Shown one piece after another: positions 44,801 to 58,257 of a stretch of DNA of 64,000 nt. Under the pieces are notes generated by a model that made no database searches, was not told the origin of the DNA, and saw only the letters and a program-made list of their open reading frames with translations. The DNA lies in the NCBI RefSeq assembly GCF_001039355.2, contig NW_019775573.1, forward strand, positions 104,442 to 168,441, given 5' to 3'. A program made the position numbers and the translations under genes. Source of the DNA: Lingula anatina. Taxonomy: Eukaryota > Brachiopoda > Lingulata > Lingulida > Lingulidae. Positions within the stretch are counted from its first letter, which is position 1. Each line of letters starts with the position of its first letter.

Positions 44801-47800
44801 CTCCCAGCCCTGTAAGTTGCCTTCCACAAGTAGAAGACGTATACGTCTCTGAAATTTAGTATGATCTTACAGTTAACTTAAAAATGTGGATTTTTCCTGC
44901 TTGGACACGTACTGTTGCAATTTTGTGTCACATTTGGCATATCAATGTGTGCTTCTTTCATGGGACATGACATGACATGACGCTATTACCATAGAATATG
45001 ATCATTTATTCATGAATTCCAGGTTGGATAAAACTCAACATTTATCTTACTGTTCACCATAAAATCTTGAAATAAATAATCATAAAATCTTGAAATAAAT
45101 CCCAACATGACAGTGATCATTTTACCTCCTCATCAACATCCTTGTTGAATATCACATCCTTAATATGTTGTTCATCATGTATAGATCTCTCATTATTGGT
45201 GCCCTCGATCTCGTCCCTTTCCTCCTCTTCCCTTCCTGCCCACACTGAGGCTAAAAACGGATGAAGCACCTCCTTGTTAAGCTGTTTTAATGCCTCTTCC
45301 ACATCCCCCTTATTCTGATGGAGTGCTTCAAGAATCTGTTCCCTTTTGAACTCACTGCCATGTGCCAGGTCTGTGTACTGAAATGAAGGGTACGTCAAAA
45401 CCTTTTTAGCATTATTTTTCATTGCAATAACTTGTGCAAATAATATATTTATGTTGATGCAAATTAATGACAAGCAGAATGTCTAGTGCACCTATCATAT
45501 CTACTATAAAAGCTTTCAAAGTTAAACAAAAGTTGTAATTATAACAAAAGGTTAAAGTGGTGCTTCTTGTCGCCTGACTACAAGTGCAGGAACTCGAAAA
45601 CCATGTGACAAACATTGTGTCGAGTGCACCATAACATTCAGGTAATAAAATATTTTGTTATCCTATTGCATGTAGGTATCCTTATTACACAAGACTTAAT
45701 TTAAATTTAAAATAAGGAGCCAGTGTCAGTTATAAATGACACAATACAACCCATCAAAGTCAGTATATTAGACTACCTTCTCCTTCCTAGATTCAATACA
45801 TTCTGTCAGTGCAGCCTGAACATTTCCCCCATGCTTCTTCAGTGCTGCTTTGGCCTCTAAACTGGAGAGCCTACCCAGGTTTTCCCCCTCCATCTTGTCT
45901 CCTGCCTGCTGGTAATACACCAGCAGTGTTTCTATTATACTTTCCCAGTCCTCTTCCAACCAATTCTTGGGGTTCTGGCCCTCTTTCCTCATATCCAGAG
46001 CCAGGTCAATCTCATCACTATCGTAGGCACCTTCATCGAGGTCCTTAAAGGGATAATAACTCTTCATATGAGATCTATATTTCACAATAAAAACATTGTG
46101 AAGAACTCATAGAAATATAATATATTCTGTTTTACCACAAAACAGCAGTTATAGCTATTATTCTGATTTCTGAGCTTGTCTTTAGACCATGTGACCTCCA
46201 TTGATGGCTATACTCTGTTAAAATCTCTTAAGAGATTTTACAGAAAAATTAAACTTTTTATAAAAAAAAAAACAGGGACTAAATTTGAATGTAAAAATGG
46301 ATTCATTAACCATTGGTAAATATGGGAAAATTGTTGTTTACTCCAGGAAAATTCATTTTTTGGCTAGTGATAGTGTAAACAAGAATTTGCATTGGTGCAT
46401 TAAAATAACCTTTTCTGTTGATTGAAAGAAATTTCAACAAAGTAACTGAGTGATTAATGGTAAAAACTTTTGAAATTTCAGACTTTGAAATAAATTAATT
46501 AATCTTTTAAAACGCATGAATCTGACTGCTATTTTAGTGAATGGACTTTTCAAAATTATTGAGAGGCCCATTTTCAAGTTTGACAAAATTTTCAGTGAAA
46601 AAATTATGTCAGCGAAGAATCAAGTTCTGACAAAATCTAAACGACCGACTAAATTTTCCAAGTTTTTACCCTACAAGGCAGATGGAATGCTTGGGTTAAT
46701 TTCGCACTTACCCTCAAAAGTTTTATAATACTGCTTCCCTCAGTCCTAAGGGCCTCCAGGTCTTTCTTCTTAGCCAGCTCAGCCAGCACATCATCTCCGC
46801 CTCCATAATTCCCAGAGCGAGGGCCCGACACCCCCAGCTGTGTTGCTTGTTTGGGTCTAGCTCCTGGAATAAACCATATCACATACAGTCATTAGTACTT
46901 TAGAACGTCCAACTTATTCATTGACAATTGTATCAATTTTTCAAGATTTTTCATGTTTAGTCATTAATAAAGATATACTTTTCATCCTGAAGCCAAACTT
47001 TTAAATCATAATTTTTTAGCATTACAAAATCAAACACTGTTTTGGGAAAAATGTTATAATTCCAACTATCAATAAATAATTGCCATGATATTATGTGGCA
47101 CATCATTTTACTAGAATACTAAAACATCACTCTAAATTGTATTTAAGTAGCTTTCAATGTCACTGGCACCTTATTTTGGGAATGTGAACCACAGTTTGGA
47201 ATTAAGTCAGAAATTTCCCTCTTGACCTTCCCATCCTCAAGATTTCCATAGCAGACCTCCAGGTAACGTGAGGTTAATATTTTAACTGACTGACCTTTAT
47301 ATTTTAATTATAAAAATGCAACATCTGCATAATAATATGTTTTTTTTTTCATATAAAGATAATTCATCTGAAACCTCCACTAGAGGATCCAGAATTTTGA
47401 GGAGGGGGGGGGGAACCTGGGCAAAGCAAGGGAATTGAATATGTAACAGTTTGTAGACATGCTTGTAGACATGATAATATGTAGGGCACCAAGACTGAAA
47501 GAATTGCCTGGTTTCATCTTGCCTTGCTCAGTATACTTATGTTCATCACTATACCTACACAATATACTAATAAATTCTCACCAGCAGTTTGTCCTGTTGA
47601 TGGTTTTTCCATGCTTGAACTCTCCAAATTTAACACATGTGCCCCTCCTGGCACTGCAGCCTGAAGACCAGGTCCAGTAGATGGTTTTGAGCCACCAAAC
47701 TGTTGTTGAGCAGCGGTTGAAGGGCCAACTAAATCTGTAGCTGAAGAGCGTTGCTGCTCTTCCCTCTCTCGGTCTTCTCGGGCAAACTGCAGCATCATGG

Positions 47801-50800
47801 TCTGTGCCCGGATCTTCTCTTCAGCTATCTATAAATGAAAGGCAATTTAAAAATAAAATAAAAAATTCTCTTGAGAAATTTTATTCATTATTTTATTTTT
47901 TAATTTCACTTTTAAAAAATGCAGTTCATAACAATTAATATACTTGTATCATCCTTCAATCCTCAAACCGCATCCTATTCAGCACAAGCCATCATCTCAT
48001 GTCTCAAAATCATCTCCTAGTCCAGACAAGAAGTAAAATACAATGAATAAACCACCCACCTCTTGGTCAGTCTGTATATAGGACCGCTGGCCACCAGCAC
48101 TACTACTACTGATCTGAGATGACAGGGACTGTCTTAATGGTCTTTGACCAGTACCCTGACCCCCACTTCTTGGGCCAACAGACTGCCCATATGGTCTGGC
48201 TGGCAGAGTCATAGGGCCAGTGTTCTCGGGGGCAGCTTTTTCTACAATCTGTGGATTATCACTGGTCCTGTTACACATTTCACACACCCTCATGTTTGCC
48301 TCATTGAGATAGGTACAGTGTTCGCAAGACCACAGGCTGCCTTGGCTTTGGAATCTCTGGGTTGCTGCCACCCCTGGGGATGATCTTTCTGATCCTAAGG
48401 ATGGTCTTTCAACCCCTGGGACCACCCTCATTAGGTTTTCATCTTGGGAGAGAGGGGAGATTTGTCCACCAAAGCGATTACCAGCAGGTGACACCCCTTG
48501 CACGTTTGACATTTTCTCTTGTCCTTGGTGATATGGATTGGACACACCAGGGGGTGGTACTGTGTGTTCTATGGGTACCCTGGGGAGGGTGGCTGCACCA
48601 GATACAACATCAGAGCGCTGGTTTGGAATGTGAAAAGATCTAGGTAATGTGACAGATTTTTTATATGGGGAGTAACTGTCCCTTAGACCTTTCGGAATGG
48701 GATAGCGACAAAATTCACAACACTCCTTCCGGAAATCAGTCCTTTTGTGACAGGTCGGGCACTGGTGTTTGACCTCATCAAAAGATTCTGTAGTCTCAAC
48801 GTCAAACAGTTGGTGACACTGAGAACACCACTGAGCCTCTAAGTAATTCAGAGTTTGACAATTCAAGCACTGCTTTTGGCTGAGCTGTGTGGAGGCCTTT
48901 GTGACCTCAGACTGTGTGCTCACACCAGTGGGGCCAGGGGGAGGGTTCCCCATTTGGATGTACATGTTGTGCACATCATCTGTGGTTCTGTATTCCCCCG
49001 TAAGGGCCCCAAGCTGAGGTTTGTATTTCCCATTCGATGGTGGGCGCATGATGGTGTAAGTGTCGTCGACACTGTTGCTGCTCTCAGGATCCAAACTGGT
49101 CTGTTTAAAATGCCCTGATACGGAGGGTGGGGGTGGTAAAGTGTAGGGTTGAGAAGGGGGTGGCGTATACTGCAAGGGAGGGTTCTTAATGTCAAGAGGA
49201 ATGACGCCAAGTCTGCCCTGGGGCAATGTGTCATGCCCACCAACATGTAGTTGCTGATGTTGCTGTCGCTGTTGTTGCTGTTCGGCCTCTTTCAAATTAT
49301 CTTTGTATACAATCAGCTCATGGTACTGATGTTGCAGCCGCATGATAAGTTTGTTGAGAACTGCATATGTATCATTGTCATAAAAATCAGGGCACTCCTT
49401 AATAATATTATTCTTGCGCTTTTCTTTTTCTTTCATCTCTTCTTCAATGGCTATGAGCCGTGCATCCAGAGTCGTTTTCTTATTTTCTGGATCAGAAATG
49501 GCCTCCAGTTCCTCAATAATCTTCTGGGCATCCATGATGTATTCTGCCCTGTTTACTGCAGGCAGCAAATTTGTTTCAGTCTTAGTGAAAGGAGACTGTG
49601 CCTCATGTCCACCTGCCCCACCTTGAACACTGTAGTCTGTATTAAAAACTGATAATTTGGTAACATTTGAGCTGGCTAGTTTCTCAGATTGAGGAGATAC
49701 ATTGCTGCTGGGTTCTTTTAAACTGGGGTCACTGGCAGACTGTCTCTGGAAGAGTCAAGCACATTAATCAGGCGTGGGGCAACATTTTATTTTTTCAATC
49801 ATAATGAAAACAAAATTTAAAGCAGCTACTTCGATACTTACTACATAAAATGCCAGATGTGATGTTTAGTTAATATGTGTCAGTGATTATATATGGGCCA
49901 ATTCATGCTAATTTTTCACATTTGTGATACATTTTCTCTCTGTAATTTTTCATCACTAGAGAAAAAAGAAGGTGTGAAAAGAAGCAACCTCATTTCAACT
50001 GAAGTCTCATGAGTAAAATAGGAGTAAAAATAGCAAAATGTTTCATGCAAGCAAATAATGCTACAACATATGGGGGGAAAATACTATGTAATGACCTATC
50101 AACTTAAATTTGCAATTTTTCCCATCTGTGACTTAAAACCTGCTCCTTTTCAATAGTGTATATTAAATCTACACACATTTCCACTGACATATCTAACATA
50201 GACTTACTGGTTTTCTAGGTGCAGGTGTAGGGGGAGTGGTCGTCTCAGGTGAAGACGTAGAAGATGCCGTTGATTTCCGCCTAGGTGCAGGCACTGGAGG
50301 TTTTCTTCCAATCTGACCACTGGGGGATGTAGCAAGTGAACTACTCTGCATGGAGCTGGGGGAAGAAGCACCAGAAGATAAACCTGGAGACAAACGGTCA
50401 TTTTGGCCTCCAGGGATGGCTGTCCCAACTGGACTCTGGCCAACTCTTGTGCTTGGATTTGGCAAGGCATCCTGACCTTTTAAAACAGGACTGGTCAGAC
50501 TGGCAGAAGCCTGATTTTCTTGCTGAGAACTATATGAATGAAAACAGAGCAAACTGAATCTTTTATCAAAAAACCAATCAAAGAAATATGAGATGTCAAG
50601 GCAAGTGTGTGTGTGTGTGTGTGTGTGTTTGTGCGTGTGCGCGCGAGTGAGTGTGTGTGTGCCTACCTTAGTCCAGTCTCAGTAGAGCTGCCAGGGCTGG
50701 TGTATATCTGCACTCGCTTGTGGCCCTGTCTCACCTTATGTTTGTGAAATAATTGGTCACAGCTTTCACAAAACATATCATTACAGTCTTGGTTATCACA

Positions 50801-53800
50801 GCGAATTATGCCAATTTCCTCTCCGCATAAGTAACACAAAGATGCATCTGAAACAAAACCACATGCAGTAAGCATAAAGTCTTCGGAAATGAGGTTCCAC
50901 TGTTCAGAATTGTTTCCCTTCCAAAGCGGTCCAAATATGAAAAGGGGTATATAACATGACTGGGACTTGGTATTCAATAAGTAGCAAGTTCAGGTGAGTG
51001 TGACCCTTGAATAAAACTCTGAGCTTGCATAATTTTCATTCATAACAAATACAATTCTTTCATTTTGGTATTTCATTCTAAACTGCTACATGAACATTCT
51101 TCATTGTAAAACAACAGTAAATTAACAACAGCATCAATATAACAATTAATTTGACAATAGTACCATACCTTGTGGTGGTGGCCGCAATCCAGCCGTGTCT
51201 ATTCTCACTCCTCCTTCACCTCCTCCTTTCCCTCTGCCTCCACTGCTGCCACCTCCCTCTGAGGGGTATCTACCAGCAGCAGGGACAGGCACCGGGGGCA
51301 CGTTCACGTATTCATGTGCAGCTGGAGGCTTAAAGCATCCTATGTTTGATTTTTCACCTGATGGCGGCCTCTGTAAAGCCTGTGGTGATTGGAAATAAAT
51401 GAAACTTTGATCATAATAATTTTCTGTTAAATACATTGGTAGTTCTGTCCTACTTTATTTTCTTCCTTTTTCCTTATTGATTTTTCTTAGGATTTATTTA
51501 CAAGAGATATCAAGATAAATGAGACAGTATATTTAAATGATGTGGGTGTTACATTACTAGATAAAATGGAGAAAAAATACAAAAAATATATATTTATCCA
51601 GGCAATTCACAAAAACAATATACATGCTGCAACAGAAGTTCAAAAGAAAACAGAGAGATGACCAAAAAGTGGCCATAACAAATAAGGAATACCTGACTGC
51701 CATACTCACCCTGCCCATTCCACTGTGAACCAACTGCTGTTGCTGAGACACAGCTCCAAATTGTGTTAGTTGAGGAGGCTGATATTGTGTTGGAGGAGAC
51801 TGAAATTGTGTTGGTGGAAACTGATATTGTGTTGGAGGAGACTGATATTGTGTTGGAGGAGATTGAAATTGTACTGGAGGAGACTGTGTCATGGGATACT
51901 GCTGTGGGCGATACTGTGTCTTCTGTGCAGAAGGTGGATACTGAATCTCTGTCCTCTCTGACAATGCCTCTGGAAAATCTCTGTAAAAAAGAAAAAGCAT
52001 ATAAACCACAGTAAGCTAAATTTACTCTACTTATTAGACCAGAAATTAATATCATTTTGACATGCAAAATGAAATGAGAGCACAAAGATTCCAATAAAAC
52101 CGTATATATTCATAATATAGTGCTGTCTGCAAAACACTTTCTCTTAATTATTTGTTTTTTTTCAATGGGAGAAAATTGTGATATTACAGATACTGTACTT
52201 TTTAAGTCACAAATCATAAGTCATAAATTAGAGCATATCTATTGAGTGGTTGCAATAGAGTTAAAAAGCAGGCTATTCTATAATATAATTCTATTCTATG
52301 CAGTAAAAACACCACAAATGCCATATAAAAATAAAAATTTTGTGATTATAAAATTATGTATCTGAAAAGTTTGACCATTTTGCCCATTGAGAAGATCATA
52401 TATATATATATTTTTTTTTTTCTTTTTTTTTTCTAGGATAATATCAAGCTATTTTTAATATAAAGGTCCTAATATTATTTTCATTAAATGATGTGTAATT
52501 CCTCATTGTCATGTGAATATTGCATATGTATTGTTTTTCCATGTTATAGCTAATCATTAAAAACTTTCACCAAATCTTATCCTGTAAATGATTTGGAATC
52601 TTGGAGATGACATTGAATTTTTGCATATGAACTCAGTACAACCAACATGACTTTAGGTAGTGGTCTATATCAAGATAATACATTTAGGTCATCTTTTCAG
52701 ACCTTTCACAAACCATACTATCATTTGTACAAACCATACTATCATTTGTCCTACATCTCGTATAATATTAGGACACCCAGTTTAAAGTTTCACCCAAATG
52801 TGCAATGTCTATGTCCTTCTTTAAGAAAGTCACAGTAGCTCTTTCCAAAGATCTTGCTAGGATACATAATTAAGCATGTTATAACACTATATGATACCTT
52901 TTCAACCATATATACCAAGTATAGCATAACAACACCTATTCTATATCTGTATTTGATCATCTACTAGTAGTTTAATATTATCAATTATCCTATAACAGTC
53001 CCCTAGCCAAGGGGGGGGGGGGGTCATGTTCAAACAGGCAGGAAAAGGTCCTCTCTGGATAAACTTTGATCATGGTTCCAAAAGTTTTCTTGGTAGAAGG
53101 TCTACTTTTTCAGAAAAAGAAACCTCTTTTTTGAAATTGCTGGCGCCAGGCCTGTATATATTGCTATAATACTTATGACTGTAATACCTTCTTATCTACA
53201 TGTTTCACTCCAAACAATTCACAATACATATTAATACACCATACTTACCCTTGGCCTTGACTTTGTTCTATGACTTCATCAAACCTGTGTTTCATTGGGT
53301 GCTGCCCAGTTCTGTATAAATCGATTTCCGTCTTAGCCAACACTAACTCCGCCACCAGTCTTGCAATGTCTTCGAGGACTGGTTCAGAATCCTGTGGGTA
53401 TGCAAGGCCATCATCGACCTGCAGCGTATAGCCCATCTGCTGGAGTATGAGGAGTGAACACTGAAACAGATCATAATTTAAACATGTTTTTGATAAAAAC
53501 TTTTTTATAATTAAGACTAAGGCATTTAAAAAAAAAAAAAAAAACAAAAGCGTGAGATAAATGGAACAAAAACAGATGGCAAATCTGTTAGTCAACTTTT
53601 AAATCAACTTTGGTTGTGGTTGCCTAAGTTGTGTTCAAGATTTACAATGTGCCTTTTTTAAAAATATTAGAATGAGAAATATCGGCCATCACCCAACCCT
53701 TCTGTACTCAATAATGACATCTTTAACAGAACCGAGCCTGTTTCTTTTAAATATCTGAAAATTTATCACAGGATTCAAATTTTATTTCACTGGGGGTCTG

Positions 53801-55282
53801 GGGAAGCCCTAAATCCCTTCAAAATTAAAATTAAAAATCTTATAATTCTGTGGAAAATTCTCAAGTCTGCTTTAACAGGTTTCAGCAAAATCAGTGGTTG
53901 ACTGGCTTGATCCTTACAGTCATTGGCTGGACCCTATCTCTGAACACAGAGTTGGAAAACTTGATCTCCCTCCAAACTGCAGGTCTAATCTCCAGTGGTT
54001 TCAACAGATTTCGGCCATATTTTTCTAAAATTCCCAAAGCTGTTGACATCTGCTGCAATGACTGGGGACTCTACAAGTAAAAATGGATATGGACAAATTA
54101 TATTATTTTTCAGATAAATTCATACCATTCAAATAAAGTTTTCTTACAATAATTCAAACATAAAAATGATATAAGAATTGAAGAATAACCGCATCACCAA
54201 AAAGACAACAGAACCCCCATCATAATACTGGTGTCCAACATCTTTAAATAAAATGAAAAAACAGGAGTGAAACCCCTGGAAATATTTTGTTGTCATATAT
54301 TATTTTAATAAAAAAGTTGTTTACCGTCACATGAATTTCAAATTGTATTTCATTTATTTTAAGAGCAATATGGAAATACTAGTAATTCCTTCCTTTATTC
54401 CCTTTGATACATTATTTATAATAAGGATATGTGCATTATGTTTTATCAACTAAACAAATTATATTTTCTAGTAAACTGTTACAAATCATATTGCTGCAAC
54501 AAAATGTTCATTAAAATTTTTAACACTGACATTTTCTGAAAACAAAATCATAATCAAATATCAAGAAAAAAATTAATATTCAGCAAACCTCTCACCTTGG
54601 CATTATTTATCAGCAACTTTTCTATGTCCAATTCCTGATATTTTGATTTCAAGGGAGCATCAGCACTGACAAGCTGGTCAAGATACAATCCATAATTCTG
54701 ATCACCAGTTGTCAGCGAGTCAATAAACTTTTTACGGTTGGTTCGTATCTGAGCTTCAACCAAGCGTTGCCTCAGATTTGGATCTTCAAAAGCAAGAGAG
54801 GCCGGTCCCGTTAGCCCTCCCTGCAAATGGCTTGCTGCTCCAGTGTAACTGCCTTGAGCGCCAGGTAGACCAATTACTGACTGTGACATCATATCCTGAT
54901 GTCGCCCTGGTCTTCCCGTGATATACTCTCGAGCCTGGTTGCCAGGCAGACCAATCACCGACTGTGACATCACATCTTGATGTCGCCCTGGTCTTCCCAC
55001 AATATATTCTCGAGCCTGGTTGCCAGGTAGACCAATCACCGACTGTGACATCACATCTTGCTGTCGCCCTGGTCTTCCCGCAATATATTCTCGAGCATCA
55101 TTGCCAGGCAGACCAATCATGGACCTCTGCATGACATTGTTCTCTGTCCCATTTCGATTCCCAGATGGAGCTGGACGCCATGTTGACCCTTGCTGGTCCA
55201 GATATGACATTTGGGGAGGTGGTGTAAAGTGGGTTTCTCCTGGCCTGGAAGGTCGTGCTATGAAACCATGCTGGTTCTCCAT
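38819..55282 (-). CDS. RNF31: HOIP/RNF31-like RBR E3 ubiquitin ligase (LUBAC catalytic subunit), 22 coding exons, 1997 aa
   Basis: Makes Met1-linked ubiquitin chains in vertebrate NF-kB/cell-death complexes. Exons: 54596-55282, 53918-54070, 53249-53460, 51710-51980, 51169-51379, 50667-50847, 50208-50529, 48060-49745, 47582-47828, 46712-46863, 45777-46043, 45126-45377, 44630-44848, 44023-44196, 42748-42846, 42349-42453, 41787-41901, 41318-41436, 40790-40903, 40249-40412, 39366-39534, 38819-38893. Every junction keeps frame. Domains: 27-aa repeats (50-148), PUB (about 230-335, EKYGRN and KFSN pocket motifs kept), Gln/Pro-rich region, B-box-like zinc finger (CYLCGEE), coiled coil, two CxxC zinc ribbons (about 969-1029), NZF (1149-1178, SCEHCTYLNEANMRVCEMC), UBA region, RING1 (CMVCFEK), IBR, RING2 with catalytic Cys about 1800 (GGCMHF), LDD. 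Nearly twice human length, mostly from added low-complexity sequence. The 5' UTR probably starts near 58.3 kb. Confidence 0.92.
41318..41436 (-). CDS. RING2 catalytic exon of the HOIP-like gene
   Basis: Encodes CPNCNFRYALAKGGCMHF, then the CTQCRHEFCAGC zinc ligands. The Cys in GGCMHF is the thioester-forming residue of RBR ligases (human HOIP Cys885). Phase 1 in, phase 0 out. Near-identical copy at 30355-30473. Confidence 0.9.
42873..43588 (+). repeat. Dispersed repeat, ~715 bp, copy 2
   Basis: Matches 6749-7413, with a few extra internal bases (around 43380-43410 and 43495). It sits in HOIP intron 14, starting only about 26 bp upstream of the exon 15 acceptor (exon 42748-42846). Confidence 0.7.
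46045..46366. mobile_element. TTAA-type MITE, truncated copy, abutting a HOIP exon
   Basis: Inverted orientation relative to 27157-27501. It begins TTAAAGGGATAATAACTCTTC at 46045 and aligns to about gaaaattcattttttggc, where the other terminus is missing. Its terminal repeat provides the pyrimidine tract and AG of the splice acceptor for the UBA-region exon 45777-46043. Confidence 0.8.
53000..53155. repeat. GGCCCGTAGCC-type dispersed repeat, diverged copy
   Basis: cccctagccaagggggg, ggaaaaggtcc and tactttttcagaaaaagaaac blocks occur in the same order as at 26384-26545. Lies in a HOIP intron. Confidence 0.5.
54839..55135 (-). repeat. In-frame 81-bp (27-aa) coding tandem repeat in HOIP N-terminus
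   Basis: Three full units and one partial of the pattern VMSQSVIGLPGNQAREYI, then xGRPGRxQD (residues 50-148). Nucleotide similarity between units is high, so copy number is likely to vary between individuals. No known domain was recognised. Confidence 0.85.
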
Positions 55283-55639
55283 TGTTTATTATAGGTATAT
55301 TTCCATATGGATATAAATGGTCTTTTCTTCAATGTGATAAAAGTTTAATGTTTTGTGCTTATCATTCCTTCTCAACGTTGTCAGCTGAAATTCCCAGTGT
55401 TTTTTCTTTCACCTGTAGAAATAATGTTTTTAAAATGATCAAACAAAGGCACTATAATTTATTTAAATGTTTTTTTTTTTTTCATATATGTAGTCTAATG
55501 TTGCAGTTTCTCTCAACACTCATTTACTAGTACACATGTAATTATTTTTACCTTGTTCTAAAGATTGAAACACCAGCTACATAAAATGAAACTATTAGTA
55601 TTTGAAAATTCTGGAAGCATTGTTCATTTAACAGTTTAA

Positions 55640-55865
55640 GACCCCATTTCCATAGATTTTAGATTGATCTATCCTTGTGGGGAGTCTCACTAGATTACTG
55701 TCAGCTTAGCCGGCTTAAGCGTCCGTCCCGCCTACTAAAAGCTGTAAGGGGGTAATTAACTATGGTGCGCGCTCGGCTGACTGCAATTTAGCGTGAACCC
55801 CCAGGGAGTTAGGTCAATCTAAATTTTAATCTCTGGATCGATCTAAATCTCTGGGAATGCACCCT
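55640..55865 (-). mobile_element. MITE with GCATTCCCA-type inverted ends, copy 2
   Basis: Reverse-complement match of 17772-17999 over its full length (ends gaccccatttccatagattt and ctctgggaatgcaccc). Confidence 0.7.
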
Positions 55866-55952
55866 ATATAATATTAATTAAATTAATTTTAAAATTCATA
55901 TTTTATCATACACAATTTGTATGACTGATTACGGCTCACTGTACCAGACAGT

Positions 55953-55954
<2 letters not shown>

Positions 55955-56020
<66 letters not shown>
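55955..56020. repeat. (AT)n microsatellite
   Basis: Long AT array with one short interruption (ttttat). Confidence 0.95.
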
Positions 56021-56025
<5 letters not shown>

Positions 56026-57783
56026 TATTTATAGGTCAGAGTTATAATACACTATGCCCCACATTACTTCTTATTATCAAAAAGATAAGATTATAACCTT
56101 ACTTCAGAAAGCATATGTTCAATTGAAATTCTCCTGCTGACAACTTGGCACACCTTGCAATTCAGAGCCTTCGTCCTAAACTTTGGGTCAAGTTTTCATT
56201 AAACTCAAAACATATCTTTACTAGTGGTAATGCGACATAACTTTAACAGTAGTTATTACAGTATTTCGGCTAGACTACTAGTAGTTATCACAAGAGGCAT
56301 TACATGCACAGCTGATTTAGGTCAAATGCTTTAACTAGGTCACAAAACAGGATAAAAGCATAAGGCCAAACTTTCATACTGATAATTTGGTGATAATTAC
56401 CAAGTTAGCATGTTCAGTCATCATAAAAACATTTAAAATCAAAGTAACACTACTTCCTCTTTTTAATTGAACACCATACTTCTTAGTCCTTCCTAACAGA
56501 TGACTCCAACTTCCACACATGCTACTTGGTATTTCACCATAGATTTCCTCTCATTAGAGATATGGGCAAACACATTTTGTCCCTATTTAAAACAGCCCCT
56601 GTAAACATTTGAAATGTACAGAGAAATTTTGTCTGCAGGTGTCACTGTGTTTGTACTAGACTCTATTTATAATTGGTAATTTATTATTTACTTATTCATT
56701 CATTCTCTTACTAGTATTCATTCATTCACCTAAATCTATTTATTTATCCATATATTTATATGTTTGTCTATTTTTCTTCCATACTGAATGTACATTAAAC
56801 AAAAAGGTGAAATAAATCAATGGTATCCTTTCATTCACAAGTCAGTGCATCAACTTCATAAGGTGATTGGGACCATATATGGATCCTGGATAGAGAAGTC
56901 TATACCAGAACACTGAAACTAAGGGTAATTTATGCACACACACACACACACACACACATGTTATACCTAAATAACAAGCAGGATATGTAAATGGGGAATT
57001 CCATTCCTGATGGTAATGGACAAATTCAGCACTTTGAATTTCTGAGTGCTGATGGAACTCTACCTTGTGACTTCCACTAGTATAGTACAGCTTTCTTTAT
57101 CCTTATATATTCTCTCTTTACTGGTGCCATACACTGCTTATATTGTTAAGGATAGTCGATGATATGTACATTCTGAGCTTAGTTTGACATATATTGATCA
57201 CCGGAAAAAAATAAAATCTCTCTCTGTGACTAACCATTTTCCAAAAAGAGTTAATAACACGATCTACATGACATTTCCCAGAGGCCACTATATACCACCT
57301 ACTAGTAACAGTCAGTGAGTATCAACATCTATTCATATCAGTCTGATGAAGGCCTTCTCACAGGTTGGTCTGAAGCTACTAAGTAATGGTATGAAAATAT
57401 TTCTGCTTGTGTTTGATAATTGATAATTTTCATTTATGATCCAACTACTACAGGGAACATTTTTGCCCAGTATCAAATTGATCAGCTGACACTCAGACTG
57501 ATAAAATATGATGGCTAGTATTACACTAGTATACCATTTTTGAGGAGGTGGACTTAGTTACTTACTAGTAAGCATTTTATTTTTCATCTACGTTTTGGCA
57601 GTGGATAATTTTTGGAGAGATATTTTTGTTGTTTTTCATCCCTTTTAGTTTCATTCATGCTTTTGGGCTCATACTTGTAATTGTTACGTACACTGTACTG
57701 TAACAGCTAGCATTTTATATAATTACATGATTTCCCATCACTTTCTAATCAGCTAGACTGGGAAACATTCAGATCAGATATAT

Positions 57784-57785
<2 letters not shown>

Positions 57786-57830
<45 letters not shown>
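57786..57830. repeat. (AC)n microsatellite
   Basis: About 22 uninterrupted AC units. Confidence 0.95.
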
Positions 57831-57831
<1 letters not shown>

Positions 57832-58257
57832 AACCCCACATTAAATATACGCTACTGGATTGAAGTAGAAATGCATGTTACAAACGTTATATATCAGTAG
57901 CCCTAGTAGGCCCTAGTACTACTGTACATGTAGTGGTGGGGTCTAACGTTAGTATTTTTAATTCTGTGTTTAATTTGTTTAGTGTATGTAAGTAGAAAGT
58001 GGTCTAATTCACCACCATCTAAACTTTATATACAAAATATCATTTATATTGTATTCAACATGAGGAGCACTCGATAACTCACAAAAATGATGTTATATTC
58101 CTATTCAAACGCTGAAAATGCAAGCAGCTCATTCCTTGGACCACCCTAGCGTAACTGCCTCTGGTGATTCCCGTCAGAAACTGCCTTCAACATTACTTAA
58201 ATCCCAAGCTTATATCCTCGGCAACTTGTGCTTTAGCACAGCAGATTGCAGTTTCAA

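Larger units (their letters stand above)
55283..58257 (-). other. HOIP 5' UTR intron region, no coding gene seen
   Basis: Between the coding start of HOIP and its probable first exon. Holds the inverted MITE copy 55640-55865, an (AT)n array (about 55955-56020), and (AC)n arrays near 56935-56957 and 57786-57830. Open frames here are short and unlike known proteins. The exact acceptor before the start codon at 55282 was not identified. Confidence 0.5.

Noticed and set aside
51763-52014. Plus-strand repetitive VLEET-type open frame
   Set aside because: Antisense shadow of the HOIP Pro/Gln-rich repeat exon (51710-51980).
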